The notes below the pieces were generated by a model. That model was not told the DNA's origin. It saw only the letters and a list, made by a program, of their open reading frames with translations, and did not search any database. A stretch of 64,000 nucleotides of DNA from Vitis vinifera. Its lineage: Eukaryota; Streptophyta; Magnoliopsida; Vitales; Vitaceae. The translations under genes were made by a program, and so were the position numbers. Positions 1 to 11,400 of this stretch are shown in pieces. The first letter of the stretch is position 1. The number at the start of each line of letters is the position of its first letter. The DNA is taken from assembly GCF_030704535.1 (NCBI RefSeq), contig NC_081821.1, positions 7,889,001 through 7,953,000 of the forward strand, given 5' to 3'.

Positions 1-321
1 GCGGTGGCAACATTCATGTCACTTTGTCTATCATTTTCTGTCATCTTTTCCATCATTTTCTCGGAGTGGGTTTATCCTTTACAGTGATGCTGTTCTCAAA
101 GCCTCTATAAATCTTCATCCATGCAGTCACAGATTTTCATCAATCCTAACAATGTCCACTCTCTTCACTCATCTCTAGCTAGGGTTCTGTAACAACTCCC
201 AATTAGTTCTAACTTCTTTACTCCATTTCAGCCTTTTTTTTTTTTTTTTTTTTTAGAGATATTTGTTGGAAATCTCGATGTAGAAATGAAGCAGAAACAA
301 TCACCTAGAGGTTTTTAGCTG

Positions 322-505
322 TTGATGAATATGAGCTACCCCTTATGGATCGTAAGTCTCTTTAATCTTGACGAGTTGGAGTATGAAGAATGTAAGAAGA
401 CAGATATAGGAGGATTCATTCAAGTGGGAATTCTTTCAAGTTTTCGGTCATGGCATTCTCCAAAGTTTTGTCTCGGATACAGTGTGAGCAAGTGAAATTC
501 TTCCA
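322..505 (+). pseudogene. Gibberellin 2-oxidase-like (2OG-Fe(II) dioxygenase) N-terminal fragment, broken
   Basis: Reading through one or two frameshifts gives DEYELPLMD, then a segment resembling EWGFFQVVNHGI (KWEFFQVFGHGI here), then a segment like SPKVLSRIQCEQVKFF. This order matches the N-terminal DIOX_N region of the GA2ox8/DMR6-like 2-oxoglutarate dioxygenase family, recognised from memory. Stops and frame changes interrupt it, and the iron-binding HxD...H domain is absent. A donor-like AG/GTATGT follows near 550, so this looks like a decayed exon 1. A second copy lies inverted at 756-1025. It is not expected to make a protein. Confidence 0.6.
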
Positions 506-926
506 GTAACTTTTCCACCAAAGAACTGATGAGGACTAATGCAATTTCAGGTATGTCAATTAAGAAAAAAATGTGGCACTCTACACTATTTTTACCAATC
601 TTATAATAGTATAAAATGATTAGTAAATAACTTTGATGTTCTCTTTGTAATATCTGCAATTGATTTTTCAGGTCAATACTAGAGAATTTATGATTATGAT
701 TTTTGCATCAAGGGTAAGGATGAAAAATGGTTTAGCATCAAGGGTAAATTGCCTCCTATAAAACTTCACTTGCTCACTCTGGATTCGAGATGAAACATTA
801 GGATTGACTTATTTGGAAGGTCGGTTTGGATGAAGTTTCACATATCTGTCTTTTACACTCTTCATGCTCCAAGTTGCCAAGATTCAAGAAACTTAGATCG
901 ATGAGTGGTAGCTCACATTCATCAAT
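322..926. repeat. Imperfect inverted repeat made of the two oxygenase fragments
   Basis: Plus-strand bases 322-407 match the reverse complement of 842-926 at roughly 84 percent (hand count, one gap). A further match links 472-500 with 761-789. The arms are therefore about 170-185 bp each with gaps, around a spacer of about 250 bp. A transcript crossing it could fold back on itself. Confidence 0.65.
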
Positions 927-1025
927 AGTAAAGGACTTCTTCAATGTTAAGTTTGATTCCACTTCTAATATTATGTTCCAAAGGAGATTTGTACAATATT
1001 TTTGAAATGTTGGTCCTGATTTCAT
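756..1025 (-). pseudogene. Second, inverted gibberellin 2-oxidase-like fragment
   Basis: On the minus strand the open stretch contains ECELPLIDLSFLNLGNLEHE followed by EECKRQ, a close match to the DIOX_N start of gibberellin 2-oxidase-like proteins. After about residue 60 the frame is lost, where the family's WGFFQVVNHG segment should be, although a later stretch (SRIQSEQVKFY) still resembles the family. No catalytic domain follows. It pairs with the plus-strand fragment at 322-505 as an inverted duplication. It is probably non-coding as protein. Confidence 0.6.
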
Positions 1026-1030
1026 GCTTA

Positions 1031-3189
1031 CAAGAGTGAAAGAAGATCAAAACATTTAAAGTTGGAAGGATTAAATTAGAAATATTTGGTTAAAATGGAT
1101 GAAATAATCAAAATCGAAAATCTAACATTTTTCATATTTTTTTTGGAAAAATAATTTATTTTTGATATAAATATCCTTTTTTATTTTTAATATTTATATG
1201 TAGGTTTTAAAAGACATAGTATTTTTATAATAAAATAATGAGGATATTTTTGTCCCAATAATATCAAAAAATTGTGGGAGGTTAAATTTCAAAATTTGGG
1301 TTTTGAGAGACCCTTTTAATCAAATAACCTATTAAATTATGATGATTATTGTATAACTTAGTTAGAGATCAGAGAAATCAGACTATGACTATCATAATTT
1401 TATAACTTAAACTATGTACAAACTTTGATTAAATGATCATTCTATATTTTAATAAATCCTTTTTGTTCTTAATACCATTCCCGTCTTTGTATGTAATTTT
1501 ATTCTTTATCCCAACCACATTCCCATCATAAACAAGAACAAGGAATCCCTTTACGGGATGGATTCGTCTCCCTTTCCATGTCCTCATCCTTTTACTTTAA
1601 TATATAGTAAAAAAATTTGATAATTTTTTTATTGATGCAAATTATTTATTGAGTTTCTATTTTTAATAAATTATATGAATATGAAAAATGTTATTATTAT
1701 TTTTTTCATTTAGTATCTTAATTAGACTAATAATTTATTTTTGTAAAACTTTTGAAAATTAGAAAAAATAAATAAAAGAAAAAAATATATATTCAAGATC
1801 AATAGAATATACTAGATTGAATTGATTTTTTTTATTATGTATTTTTTAAATCAAGAAAATTAAACATATTAAAAAAAAGTATTGGTCATACCATCCTTAA
1901 AATTAATAGATGTTTTTATTTCTAATTGAAATTAAATTTATTAAGACTGATGATACTTCTCATGAATAAATTACCATTTTAATTAAATTAAAATATATTG
2001 TTATGCATTAAAAATACCTTTAATAATAATAATAATAATAAATCATTGATGTTTGAGTTTAATGTGAAAAAATAAATTTCATTCATATTTTATTGTTTGA
2101 TTATATATATATATATATATAATATCTATGAAACAAGGGTGGGAAATTGTTTTTGTGTTGTTATTTCTAGTGGTAGTAAAAGTTCAATGGAATAAAAGTT
2201 TTGGTCTTAAAAATGACCTAGTTCACACAAAGGCCCCCACCACACTCAATCATTTTCCTAGACATATCACACTTTGTTTGAAGGAATTAGAATATTTTGG
2301 GATGGTGATTGGTATCACTATATATCTAGACCAACAAAGTCCCGCCATTAGATCAACATATTTATGTTTAGTGTTCTAAAAAAAATAAATTATTTGATTT
2401 TTCTATTCAGTTAAAAGTAACATATTGATATCAATCAAATATAATTAAAATAAACTTGTTATTCATAAATTCCGCTAAATCACAACCATTATATTACAAT
2501 TAATTTGTCCATAATTTATTTCTTTTTAGAACTTCCTGACCTTATAATGATTATAAATTATAAAGATAAACTAAACAAGAAAATAATAATAATTGTTATG
2601 ATCATCATCATCAAAAGAAATTAAAAAAATAAAAATAAATTTAAGTTATGTTTAGCTCTTGAAAAGTTGTAAGGAGATAATATTAAAAAATAATTTTCTC
2701 AAATTTAGTTTATTATGAAAAATATGAAGAAAAAAAATCATATATATTAAAATTAGTTAAAAATGTATATATTTTCAAATTAGATAACAGAAAAATAAAT
2801 TTAAAGAGTTTAAATAAATATATAAAAATAAGTTATTAATATTAAATTTATTTTTTTATTTTCTTTTATTCTCTCTTTTGTTTCTTCTTTTTATTTTCTA
2901 TCCTTAAAATTTTCAAGATCTAAACATAGGCTTAAAGTTAATAAATCATTTTTATATACTTTTTAAAATTTATTTATTTATTTTTTCTTTTTATATGAAA
3001 ATTAAATAATTTCAAAATGAATAGGATTCTAACTAATTTTAATTATATTTTATTTTTTTTTATTTTTTTATTTTTCGTAGTAAACTAAATATAAGAAAAT
3101 TATATTTATTTATATATTTTTTTCTTTAGTATTTTCCTAAAATAAATTTTTTTAAATTATTTATTTTAAATCTTGTTATTATATTATAT
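1031..3189. other. AT-rich intergenic stretch, no gene seen
   Basis: Very AT-rich with many homopolymer runs. It holds a short TAA/AAT repeat near 2023-2041 and a TA microsatellite at about 2103-2120. An 83-codon open frame at 2128-2379 lacks any recognisable motif and starts inside repeat-like DNA, so I do not call it a gene. Confidence 0.6.
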
Positions 3190-3636
3190 ATATACTATAT
3201 AATAAAAGTTGGGATGCACTTTTGTTTTGTAAAAACTTAAGAAATATTATATCTAAGAAATTTTAGTTAAATAGGATTAATAATTTTTTTTATTTCTTAT
3301 AATTTTAAGAAAAATCTTGTTAAACAAATCCTATCAATTAGGTCATACTCATCAGTTCAACAAATATTAATAACATATCTTTCTTTATTAAATAATTAAA
3401 AATAATTAATTACTTTTATTTTGATATATACATTTTTTATTACAAAATATATATATGCATAGATTTGTCATGATGCTACAAATTTTTTAAACATAAATAC
3501 TTAAAAGTTTAAAATTTTCATTTCATTTTTATTAAATTAATTTTTTTTATAATTTTTATTAAATAATTAAAAAATTATCTAATATTAAGTTTACTACCTA
3601 ACTATTGACGTGCGTTTCACATGGAACAAACCTAGT
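3190..3636 (+). mobile_element. Helitron-like non-autonomous element (tentative)
   Basis: The left end reads TATACTATATAATAAAAG, which resembles plant Helitron 5' termini. The right end is ACGTGCGTTTCACATGG, a weak GTGC/CAC hairpin, followed by CTAGT, the usual Helitron 3' end before an A or T target. No Rep/helicase coding is present. The DNA just after 3636 (AGTCTTAATGCACTTTTGTT) resembles the element's own start, suggesting a second, tandem copy. The 5' TC dinucleotide is not clear, so the call is modest. Confidence 0.4.
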
Positions 3637-4392
3637 ATATAAGTCTTAATGCACTTTTGTTGTGACGGTTTTTTATTCTTATTTATTTAAATATTTACCA
3701 AAATTGTCATTAATCATATATAAAAAGTAAAACAGCTAAATCTTTTGCTTGCAATATGGAAAAAGAAAATAGTATATTATTGGAAATGAGAAAATAATAG
3801 AGAAATTATAAGGTACAAGATAATTCCATTTATTTGGATCAAAATAATATATTTTTTCAAAATAATATATTTTAAAAAAATATAAAATCCTTTCCATATC
3901 CCTTTTTCCTTTTTATTTTTAGTTAAAATAAAAATGAAAATCAATATTTATGAAATACAAATATTAATAGTTGTAAAATTAATATTTACCAAATATAAAC
4001 TTTTTCTAATCTAAACTATTATTTTTATTTTTAAAAAAATATATATGTGACATAATAAAATTTATAGACACAAATTTTAATTTATGAATTTAAATAATAA
4101 AGAAATATCAACAAATTTATATTTGAAAAAGAAAAGGGAGGAGTACACTCTTGCCCATATTCTTCGTTTGTGGAATCTCTTTTATAGATATCAGGTGTTT
4201 AGAAAAATTTAGGAAATATTTTTAAAATTTTGAAAAATCACTTATGGTATTGGAAAATTAGATTCTCTTAAAAACAACATTCTAGAGAAAATATTTCTAC
4301 TAAAAGCACTTTGAGTAAAAATATTATCAAACGCATTATAGAGAAACATGTGATAAATAAACATTCGATAGGTAATTTTCTAAATATGATTT

Positions 4393-4591
4393 AGAGTGTA
4401 TTTGATGGTATTTCTATTTGGTGTTTTTTTAGTGGAAGTGTTTTCTCTAAAAGTGTTTTTATGATGCTATAAAAGCTCATTTGATAGTGATTATAGGAAA
4501 TGTTTCTAACATTTCTAACATTTGAAATTTTTTTTATTCAAGTGTTAAAAATATTAAAAATGCTTCTTAAAATCACTGTTAAATACACTCT
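4393..4591. repeat. MITE with 11-bp terminal inverted repeats
   Basis: The ends are AGAGTGTATTT on the left and AAATACACTCT on the right, a perfect 11-bp inverted pair. The similarity extends weakly inward, and a TA dinucleotide sits at each edge. The element is about 199 bp, AT-rich and non-coding. Fragments with the same end occur at about 40862-41075, so it is an interspersed family. The superfamily is not determined. Confidence 0.55.
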
Positions 4592-5578
4592 AAGTGATTT
4601 TTCACATCTGTCAAACATCTATTTTTTTTTCCTAAAAACGTTTTTAATACTAAAAATACTTTTTTTAAAAATAGCAAATAGACTTTTAATAACTTAATTT
4701 AAATAATTAGATACATTAAATATATTTTGAAAAATAATTTAATATTTCAACTTAACATATTCTAAATCTCAAATATCATTTGGCTTATTTATACACATGT
4801 AATGAGAATCTTTTTTATATCCATAATTCTACATCATGATTTATTATGTTTTAATATGAATTTTTAATAAATAAATATACTATCTAAGTTTAATGAAGAT
4901 AAATATTAATTAAAATTAATAAGAGCAAATAATAGTTATATGTTAATTTGATAATTTTAAACTAATTTTACCACACAAACTTAATACTTAAAATAAGAAT
5001 AATAAGTTTTTAAGTTAACCAATTAAAAATAATTAAACTTAACTTAATTTAATTTGTGGAGTAATAAATATTAAATTTTATCGAAAAAAGGTCTAAATTA
5101 CAGACGAATTAAATCAGAGAAAGCGAGAGCATAATCCCATGGCCCACATGGCATTATTAATCTTCTAGGATTTCCATGTCTCCTTGGTTGTATAAAGGTT
5201 AAGGGCTAACTTGCCCTACATAACATAGTTGCTAAAATGACAAACCAAATGATTGCAAATAAGATAGAATTTCATCAAGAAATTGTAACTTTATTCTAAA
5301 GAATTAATTAAAAAGATTGGAATTAATTAAAAAGATTAGGTGGAGCACACTTAAAATGGTAATAAACTTACTTGGTGGCTTGAAACTAGGTTATTTGAAA
5401 AGAATAGATGGAGGACTCTAAGTTGTTTGCAAGATAGGATTCTAGTCATCTCCTCTAGTAAGTGAGCTCTACCTTGGTGAATTAAGGAATTGAGCGAAGA
5501 GGTGGAAGGTATATTTGTTTTTTCAAGTAATCATTATAATTGGGTTGGTGACAATAGAATATAAAACTGAGAGATGTA
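4592..5578. other. AT-rich spacer, nothing recognised
   Basis: No coding frame, RNA gene or clear repeat boundary is visible. Composition becomes less AT-rich after about 5100, on approach to the LTR cluster. Confidence 0.55.
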
Positions 5579-5584
5579 AGTAAT

Positions 5585-5997
5585 TGTAAGTACCTAAGCA
5601 GTGCGCTATCAGAGTGGACTTACCCTTGGGTAGCTTAGCACTCGACCAAGGCAAATCACCTTGAAGCAGCATCCAAACAATCAGATTCCATAAATGGGTC
5701 AATTACATATTTTCCGTGGGACAACCAAGCAGTCATTACACATTATAAGTAAATGACTGTTATTGACAATCAATGATTGATCGTTATGCATTAAAACCAT
5801 AATAAAGGGTAATCATGAAGGTAAGAGCAACGTTGTAGGCCACACTCTATAAAACCACCAAACAATTAGAAGAAAAGGTACACAAGAGCAACAGGTTTGT
5901 CCAAACAAAAATTCTGACACACATTTTTGCAACTTTGTCCAACATGGAAGGAGTGAGAAAGCTACTCGAAGGGAAAATTGTTGACCACACTCCAACA
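5585..5997. mobile_element. Solo LTR (413 bp) with 6-bp target duplication
   Basis: The segment starts with TG and ends with CA. AGTAAT lies immediately on both sides (5579-5584 and 5998-6003). An internal CTATAAAACC resembles an LTR promoter. No internal retrotransposon domain or second LTR is present, so it is read as a solo LTR left by recombination between two LTRs. The superfamily is unknown. Confidence 0.6.
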
Positions 5998-6037
5998 AGT
6001 AATGGTAAGTTACTTTCTCAATGATGACACCTCTACT

Positions 6038-7596
6038 AGTGGGATCCTCTCTACAAGGCCATCTTGAAATCTACTATTCTCTCATAATCGTTTGGCTAGA
6101 AGTGTCGTTTAGGAAACCACCCTCAGCCAAATGGCCCTACGACCATTAGATCGAGTGACTTATTCATTTCAAAGTAGGTCAAACGGATAAATCCTTCACG
6201 GATACAACATGATTAAAGCATGATTTTAAAAATTGACCGGTCAGTCACGGTTTTGGTCCAGTCCAACCAATTGAACCGAAAAGTGATCGAATTAGAATTG
6301 GATCGCTTGAACTGACGGTTAGACCAGTGAACTAGACAAACTGATCGGTTCCCTCCAAATCGTCCAGTTCAACCATTTTTTTTTCCCATTCCCCTTCCCC
6401 GCGCCTGGAACATCGTCCCACCGGCAGCACACCCCCTGTGCTAAGAACCCACTTTCTGCGTCGCACAATGGAAAACCCCCCACTGCACACTGGAAAACCC
6501 CCCCACCCAGCTCCGAGCGTTGGAAAACTCCCAACCCCGTCCCAAAAAGGCTGAAAATCCCCATCACCAACCCCCGCCTGCAAAGCCCCATCACTCTCCA
6601 CTACCCTCCATCCCCGATAGCGTGTTGGAAAGCTCCCACAGTCGAAAAATGCAATGGTTCATGCCACATTTGACAAAAAAAATCCTTACTTGGCTGAAGT
6701 AATGAAGTCCAACTCCCTACCAAAGTGTTTTGAGGCAGGTTGTATGTGGTTGGTGGATGAATCTTCAGCTGAAGAAGAAAGATGGCAGACTTGCAAGTAT
6801 CCCGAAAAAGTTAGATGATCCGCTGGAAACGGGAAACCTCCCAAAATTTGATGTTTTATACTTAATTTCTTGATTTTTCTATTGATTATAATTGTAGTGG
6901 TATGTTATATATATATATATTTTTATTTATTTATTACACATTGAAATTATTGAAAATATTGGGTGATTGACATCTACATGTAAAAAATTTTGTGAAAAAA
7001 CTTAACAAATATAGTAGATATTGTCAAAATTTAGATAGAATTTTTAAAATTTTTTTTAATAATATATAAAATATATATTTATGACATCACCGGTCCGACC
7101 AGTGAACTGTGAACCGATAACTTTTTCGGTTCAATGATTGATCCGGTTCTGAAAACATTGGGTTAAAGCATGACTGTCTATCATGCATTTATACACTCAT
7201 TAATAATGGTCGTTATGGGAAACATTCCATTCTCAACGGCTCATCATGGCAAGACAACCATTATGCATCAACAATCAATGTCATCAGATCGCACAATCAA
7301 GTGCAATTAAGGTGTTATTAAGACACCTGGTAAGACGTTACACCACAAAATGTATAAATAACTATGCGTACTCTACAAAGAGAGAGGGCTTTCTTTTTGA
7401 AAAAGAATTTGACTTGCTTAAGCCACTTACTGACTTTAGTATTAGAGGGGCATGCCCATACAAACTATCCGGACAACCTTTGTGTAAGGATTATAGTCGT
7501 CTGCATCTTGAGGAACTTAGACAGAACTATTGGTCGTCTCCTTCATCCAACTCGTGGCAGCTAGATGAGACTACCCGCTTGGATTGTGCTACAACA
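6038..7596 (+). repeat. Left LTR, interrupted by another transposon
   Basis: Matches the right LTR throughout except for a 950-bp insertion after 6223 and a deletion of about 35 bp near 7200 relative to the right copy. Its first base is A where the right LTR has the canonical T of TG. It ends CTACAACA. Confidence 0.78.
6224..7162. mobile_element. Transposon insertion (hAT-like) inside the left LTR
   Basis: TTAAAGCATGA occurs at 6213-6223 and again at 7163-7173, while the intact right LTR has it once, so the 950 bp between the two copies is an insertion. Both ends are rich in CCGGT/GGTTCAA-type motifs in inverted orientation, as in a common group of plant hAT-like non-autonomous elements. The middle (about 6380-6620) is unusually GC-rich for the window. 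Its open frames on both strands have no recognisable domain. The exact duplication length (8-11 bp) is uncertain. Confidence 0.6.
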
Positions 7597-7597
7597 T

Positions 7598-7615
7598 TGG
7601 CACCGTTTGTGGGAA
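7598..7615 (+). other. tRNA primer-binding site
   Basis: TGGCACCGTTTGTGGGAA begins one base after the left LTR ends in CA. This resembles the TGGCGCCGTTTGTGGG-type primer site of plant Gypsy elements. Confidence 0.6.
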
Positions 7616-7860
7616 GATTGAACCAAAAACATATTAGCATGATGACCAATACATCTAATGTATCCCAATAAGCCATTATGGCCAACCAATTCTAGGCTTG
7701 GCAAGCCCAAATGGAAAGGAAACAAGAAGAAAATGAGCGTCAAATGCAATCATTGCTTCAGCAAGCCGAATAACTGAAACGAGAAAATTAGGAGTTGCAA
7801 GCTCAGATGGCCGAGGGGCGTCGCTCATGGAGCCATCGCACCCCTTCTAGCTGACCAACC
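7616..7860 (+). pseudogene. Gag-like remnant
   Basis: With stops ignored, the frame reads MTNTSNVSQ and then a charged, Gln/Glu-rich stretch (MERKQEENERQMQSLLQQ) that looks like the coiled N-terminus of Gypsy gag proteins. Several in-frame stops break it. No CCHC knuckle or pol motif follows. Confidence 0.5.
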
Positions 7861-8864
7861 CTAACCAAAGTCCCACTGCAAATTGTTCTTTGGTGAAGTA
7901 GATCATGTTGTTAGGAAGTCCGTCTATAGACGAAGCCTCTCAATCTGATAGTTGGATAGAGATAGACTTCGGGATGTAGCAACAAACACGAAACTCCTAC
8001 TCGGACAACTCACCAATCGGACGCCCTGTTAGAGAACAACCAGATCTAGATGACTTAGCCTCACCATGCCAAGTTCTACCGCTTGTAGATGCGACCCCAC
8101 TTTTGTCCATATTTACAAACAGAAAAATGGTCGAATAATCACCTATGCAGCAAAAGCGCTAACTAGTCAACACTAGGACTCCCTACAAAGACACTTAATC
8201 GAAAGTTATGCTCATCACACGGATCCTACCCTAAATGACTTGACACAAAACTTGTTGGGAAAGTCATGTCTAAATAACGTCAATGGTCTTAGACCATAAC
8301 TTTGCTTGAGCCCAGAAACACTACATAACTCTCAGAGTGCCAGTAAAAGGAAAACACAGACTCCAAATCCATAACCAAATTGATACAAGAATAGATTTCG
8401 ACAAAAACGTATGAAACACGTAAGTAGAAACCATGGAAAAAATGCATTCATCAGTGAAGAAAAAACCATAAAAATAAAGATCGAAGAGGAACTCAATACT
8501 TGGTAAAACTGCATTGTGGTGGAACCGGAATTGCCTCGCCGAGAATGGATAGCCAACGATGAAGATTTTGAAGGCCTAAAGCGTCCCCGATGGAGAGAAA
8601 AAAAGTTACCAAAAAGTAATAGTAGGGAGGAAATGAACCATCTACTTAAAAGCAACCAACCTATATAGGGGTATGGTTGCAAAAAATCATGGCGTCCGAA
8701 GGGTTGCATCGCTTAACACCATGCCTCGACTGATGTGACCCCTCGACGAATGAGTATCCAACATGTGGATTTTGGGCGCCATGATTTCAAAATCTTCAAA
8801 AGTCACAGCTCTTGCATTTAGCCATCTGACGTCTACTTGGGCCCAACTGCAAGACTTGGGGCAT
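7861..8864 (+). other. Internal non-coding part of the LTR element
   Basis: No retroviral-type enzyme motif is seen on either strand. The last bases (8851-8864) form the polypurine-like tract before the right LTR. A 125-codon open frame on the minus strand (8332-8709) is hydrophobic but matches nothing I know and is treated as chance. Confidence 0.5.
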
Positions 8865-9507
8865 TGTGGGATCCTCTCTGCAAGGCCATCCTAAAGTCCA
8901 CCACTCTCTCATAACTGTTTGGCGAGAGGTGTAGTTTGGGAAACCGCCCTTAGCTAGATGGCCCTACGGCCCTTAGGCCGGGTGACGGATCCGTCTCAAA
9001 GTAGGCCAGACAGATAAATCCTACATAGATACAACATGGTTAAAGCATGACCATCTATTATGCATTTACACACTATTAATGTGTTGATTGTGCGCCTGAC
9101 ACGCTTTATATTAACCACGATCGTTATAAGAAACATTCAATTCTCAGCGGCTCATTATGGTGAGACAGTCGTTATGCATCGACAATCAATGCCATCAGAT
9201 TGCACAATCAAGCTCAATTAAGGTACTATTAAGACACCTGATAAGACGTTACACCACAAAAGGTATAAATAACCATGCATACCCTACAAAGAATGAGGGC
9301 TTTCTTTTTTAAAAATAATTTGACTTGCTTAAGCCACTTATTGACTTTGGCATCAGAGGGGCATGCTCGGACAAACCATCCGGACAGCCTTTGTGTAGGG
9401 ATTATAATCGTCTGCATCTTAAGGAACTTAGATGAAACTATTGGCCATCTCCTTCATCCAGCTTGTGGCAGCTTGACAAGACTACCCGCTCGGATTGTAC
9501 TACAACA
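8865..9507 (+). repeat. Right LTR (643 bp)
   Basis: Begins TGTGGGATCC and ends CTACAACA. It contains AGGTATAAATAACC, a TATA-like site, at about 9260. It is the uninterrupted reference copy for the left LTR. Confidence 0.78.
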
Positions 9508-9752
9508 CTACTCTATGAAAAAATTAACACCTATACTCTATGAAAAAATTATGGATAAACATTTTATACTTTTAATAATAGTATATAGGTTATCAAAATA
9601 ACTCTTTTGATGTCACCTAAAGTCATGTAATATATTTTTATTAGATTAAAATTATATTTTAAAAATACAATTTTATAAAAAGGAAGAAATTGCATTTAGA
9701 AGGTGCTGTTTGGTTTAAAATAAAATTTTAATTTAGATTTCAAAACAGAAAT

Positions 9753-10456
9753 TGTTAAGGGCTTGCGTTACTGGGACCACTGCAGATGCCAGATGGACGC
9801 GCCTTCTCAACTCAAGATGATACTTCCTTCATTTGACCTGCAAAAGATGTCCGGATAAGGAGTCCAAATACACCCTCTGATGGTTTTGTTAGCTTTTATC
9901 TCTAACATTTTGATATTCTCACTTGGGCCCTCCTCTTTTGGGAAAGAATGCTTACCTTCTTTTACTATGTGAAGGTCTTTTATAGTGCCAGGAGCTTTGT
10001 CCCCTTTAATGGTGGGAAGAATTTTTAGCTTGTCATAATGGTGCTAAGATGGTAGCAAAGCCATCATTATCTTGCAGGCGACTGTCAGAGATTATGGGAA
10101 GGATGACTTGTCGTCATCCTTGTCTTTTCGCTCTGCAGGCGGCGCCGTGCAAGTGGTGACAAGTTGCCTGAAGTGACCCAGGAGGGTCCCGTCGAACATG
10201 CTTTTAGTAGTATGAATAATGATGGCCCGCAAAACGCGATCAAGACTTTTGTCTAAGACGCTAGCATTGGGTCCGGACAGGACGTCCGGACAAGGGAGTA
10301 TGGATAGCATGCCGGTCCCATGGTTATTCGGATGAAGAGTTGAAAGTGCCATGTGCCCCATGAGGAAAATCCGAACAAAGGGTTGGACGTGCCACGTGTC
10401 CAATGGAGGAGTGCTCTGTGAGGCTGCCACGTGTATGTTTAGAGGTGGTCCTTACA
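9753..10456. mobile_element. Solo LTR (704 bp) with 5-bp target duplication
   Basis: Starts TGTTAAGG and ends CCTTACA, a near-perfect inverted terminal pair of the TG...CA type. GAAAT flanks both sides (9748-9752 and 10457-10461). A CpG-containing TCCGGACAGGACGTCCGGAC motif lies inside at 10271-10290. No second LTR or internal domain is present. It lies only 245 bp from the preceding Gypsy-like element. Confidence 0.75.
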
Positions 10457-10461
10457 GAAAT

Positions 10462-11400
10462 CACATTTAGAAAATATGCCTTCAGTTTGAAAATAATTTT
10501 CCTATGACACCTTCTAATTTCATGGATCCACTTATACCTCCACTGTCCATGTCAATAAGGATCATTTGGCTTTTTTTTTAACTTCACACTATTATTGCTT
10601 AGTATGTCTTGAAGTTGGGAAATGTTAGCGTATATTTGGAAGCTATTTTTAAGGAAACAAAATAGAAAAATATATTTGAAAATAAAAAAATTATTTTTAA
10701 AAATATAGAATGGAGTATTTTTCAAATAACATATTTTAATTATTTTCATTTTTTTATGATTATTTTAAAAAATAATTATACATATATGGACATGATTGAA
10801 AATAATAAATCATAATAAATGTTGTTTTTTAAAAAAAAATTAAAAACATAAAATATAGGTTAAAAATATTTCAAATCAAACAAAGTTTTGTCATAAAAAC
10901 ATTAATAATAGTTTTTGATAACTACTTTTCCACAACTGGTTTCAAAAATGCTTTTCAAACACAACTTTATATCTTATTTGGTAACTGTTTTAGAAAATAG
11001 TGTTTGATATCAATTTTTGAAAATTGATCTCTAATGTTTTGTACAATAAAAGTCTATTTTAGAACCTAAAATATTTTTAATTTATTTTTAATATTTTTTT
11101 TAATATGTTTTAAGAATAATCTTTATATCCAATATTTTATTTCTAATCATTTTATATATTTATATAATTATTTTCTAAATAATTTTTAAAAAACAAGTGA
11201 AAACAATTAAAAGATATTTTCTTAAAATACCATATTTATTGTTCTTAAGAACAAAAAACAAAAACCAGTTTTGATTGTCAAATGTGTTTTCTTATTTTTT
11301 TTATATAAAATAAAAAAAATATTATCAAACAAACCCTCAATCATTCCCATTTTCAGATTTTTTTAATAATTTATATTATAAGTTAATAGCCTAGCTTAAA
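10462..11400. repeat. AT-rich interspersed repeat (family member 1)
   Basis: From about 10976 to 11333 the text (TTTGGTAACTGTTTTAGAAA, then TTTTAGAACCTAAAATATTT and AAAACAAGTGAAAACAA) parallels a second copy at 28305-28760. It is non-coding and MITE-like. The boundaries are not precise. The rest of this spacer is AT-rich with nothing recognised. Confidence 0.5.

Larger units (their letters stand above)
6038..9507 (+). mobile_element. Short, degenerate Gypsy-like LTR retrotransposon
   Basis: Two long direct repeats (6038-7596 and 8865-9507) enclose about 1.27 kb. Both edges carry the 5-bp target duplication CTACT (6033-6037 and 9508-9512). A primer-binding-like TGGCACCGTTTGTGGGAA follows the left LTR, and a purine-rich AAGACTTGGGGCAT precedes the right LTR. 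Only a gag-like remnant remains inside, with no protease, reverse transcriptase or integrase. It is either an internally deleted Gypsy copy or a non-autonomous derivative. Confidence 0.8.

Noticed and set aside
2128..2379. 83-codon frame with a hydrophobic start
   Set aside because: No homologous motif, AT-rich surroundings and a TA microsatellite directly upstream.
6319..6602. Overlapping open frames on both strands in the GC-rich insertion
   Set aside because: They lie inside the transposon in the LTR, have low-complexity Gly/Phe/Pro content and show no motif; GC-rich DNA is stop-poor by chance.
7246..7671. 141-codon open frame on the plus strand
   Set aside because: It lies within the left LTR and runs past its end into the primer-binding site. 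The corresponding part of the right LTR is not open in the same way, and no domain is recognisable.
8332..8709. 125-codon minus-strand frame with hydrophobic stretches
   Set aside because: It is internal to the degenerate LTR element, antisense to its orientation, and resembles no known protein.
10092..10430. 112-codon minus-strand frame
   Set aside because: It is wholly inside the 704-bp solo LTR, so it is treated as LTR sequence.
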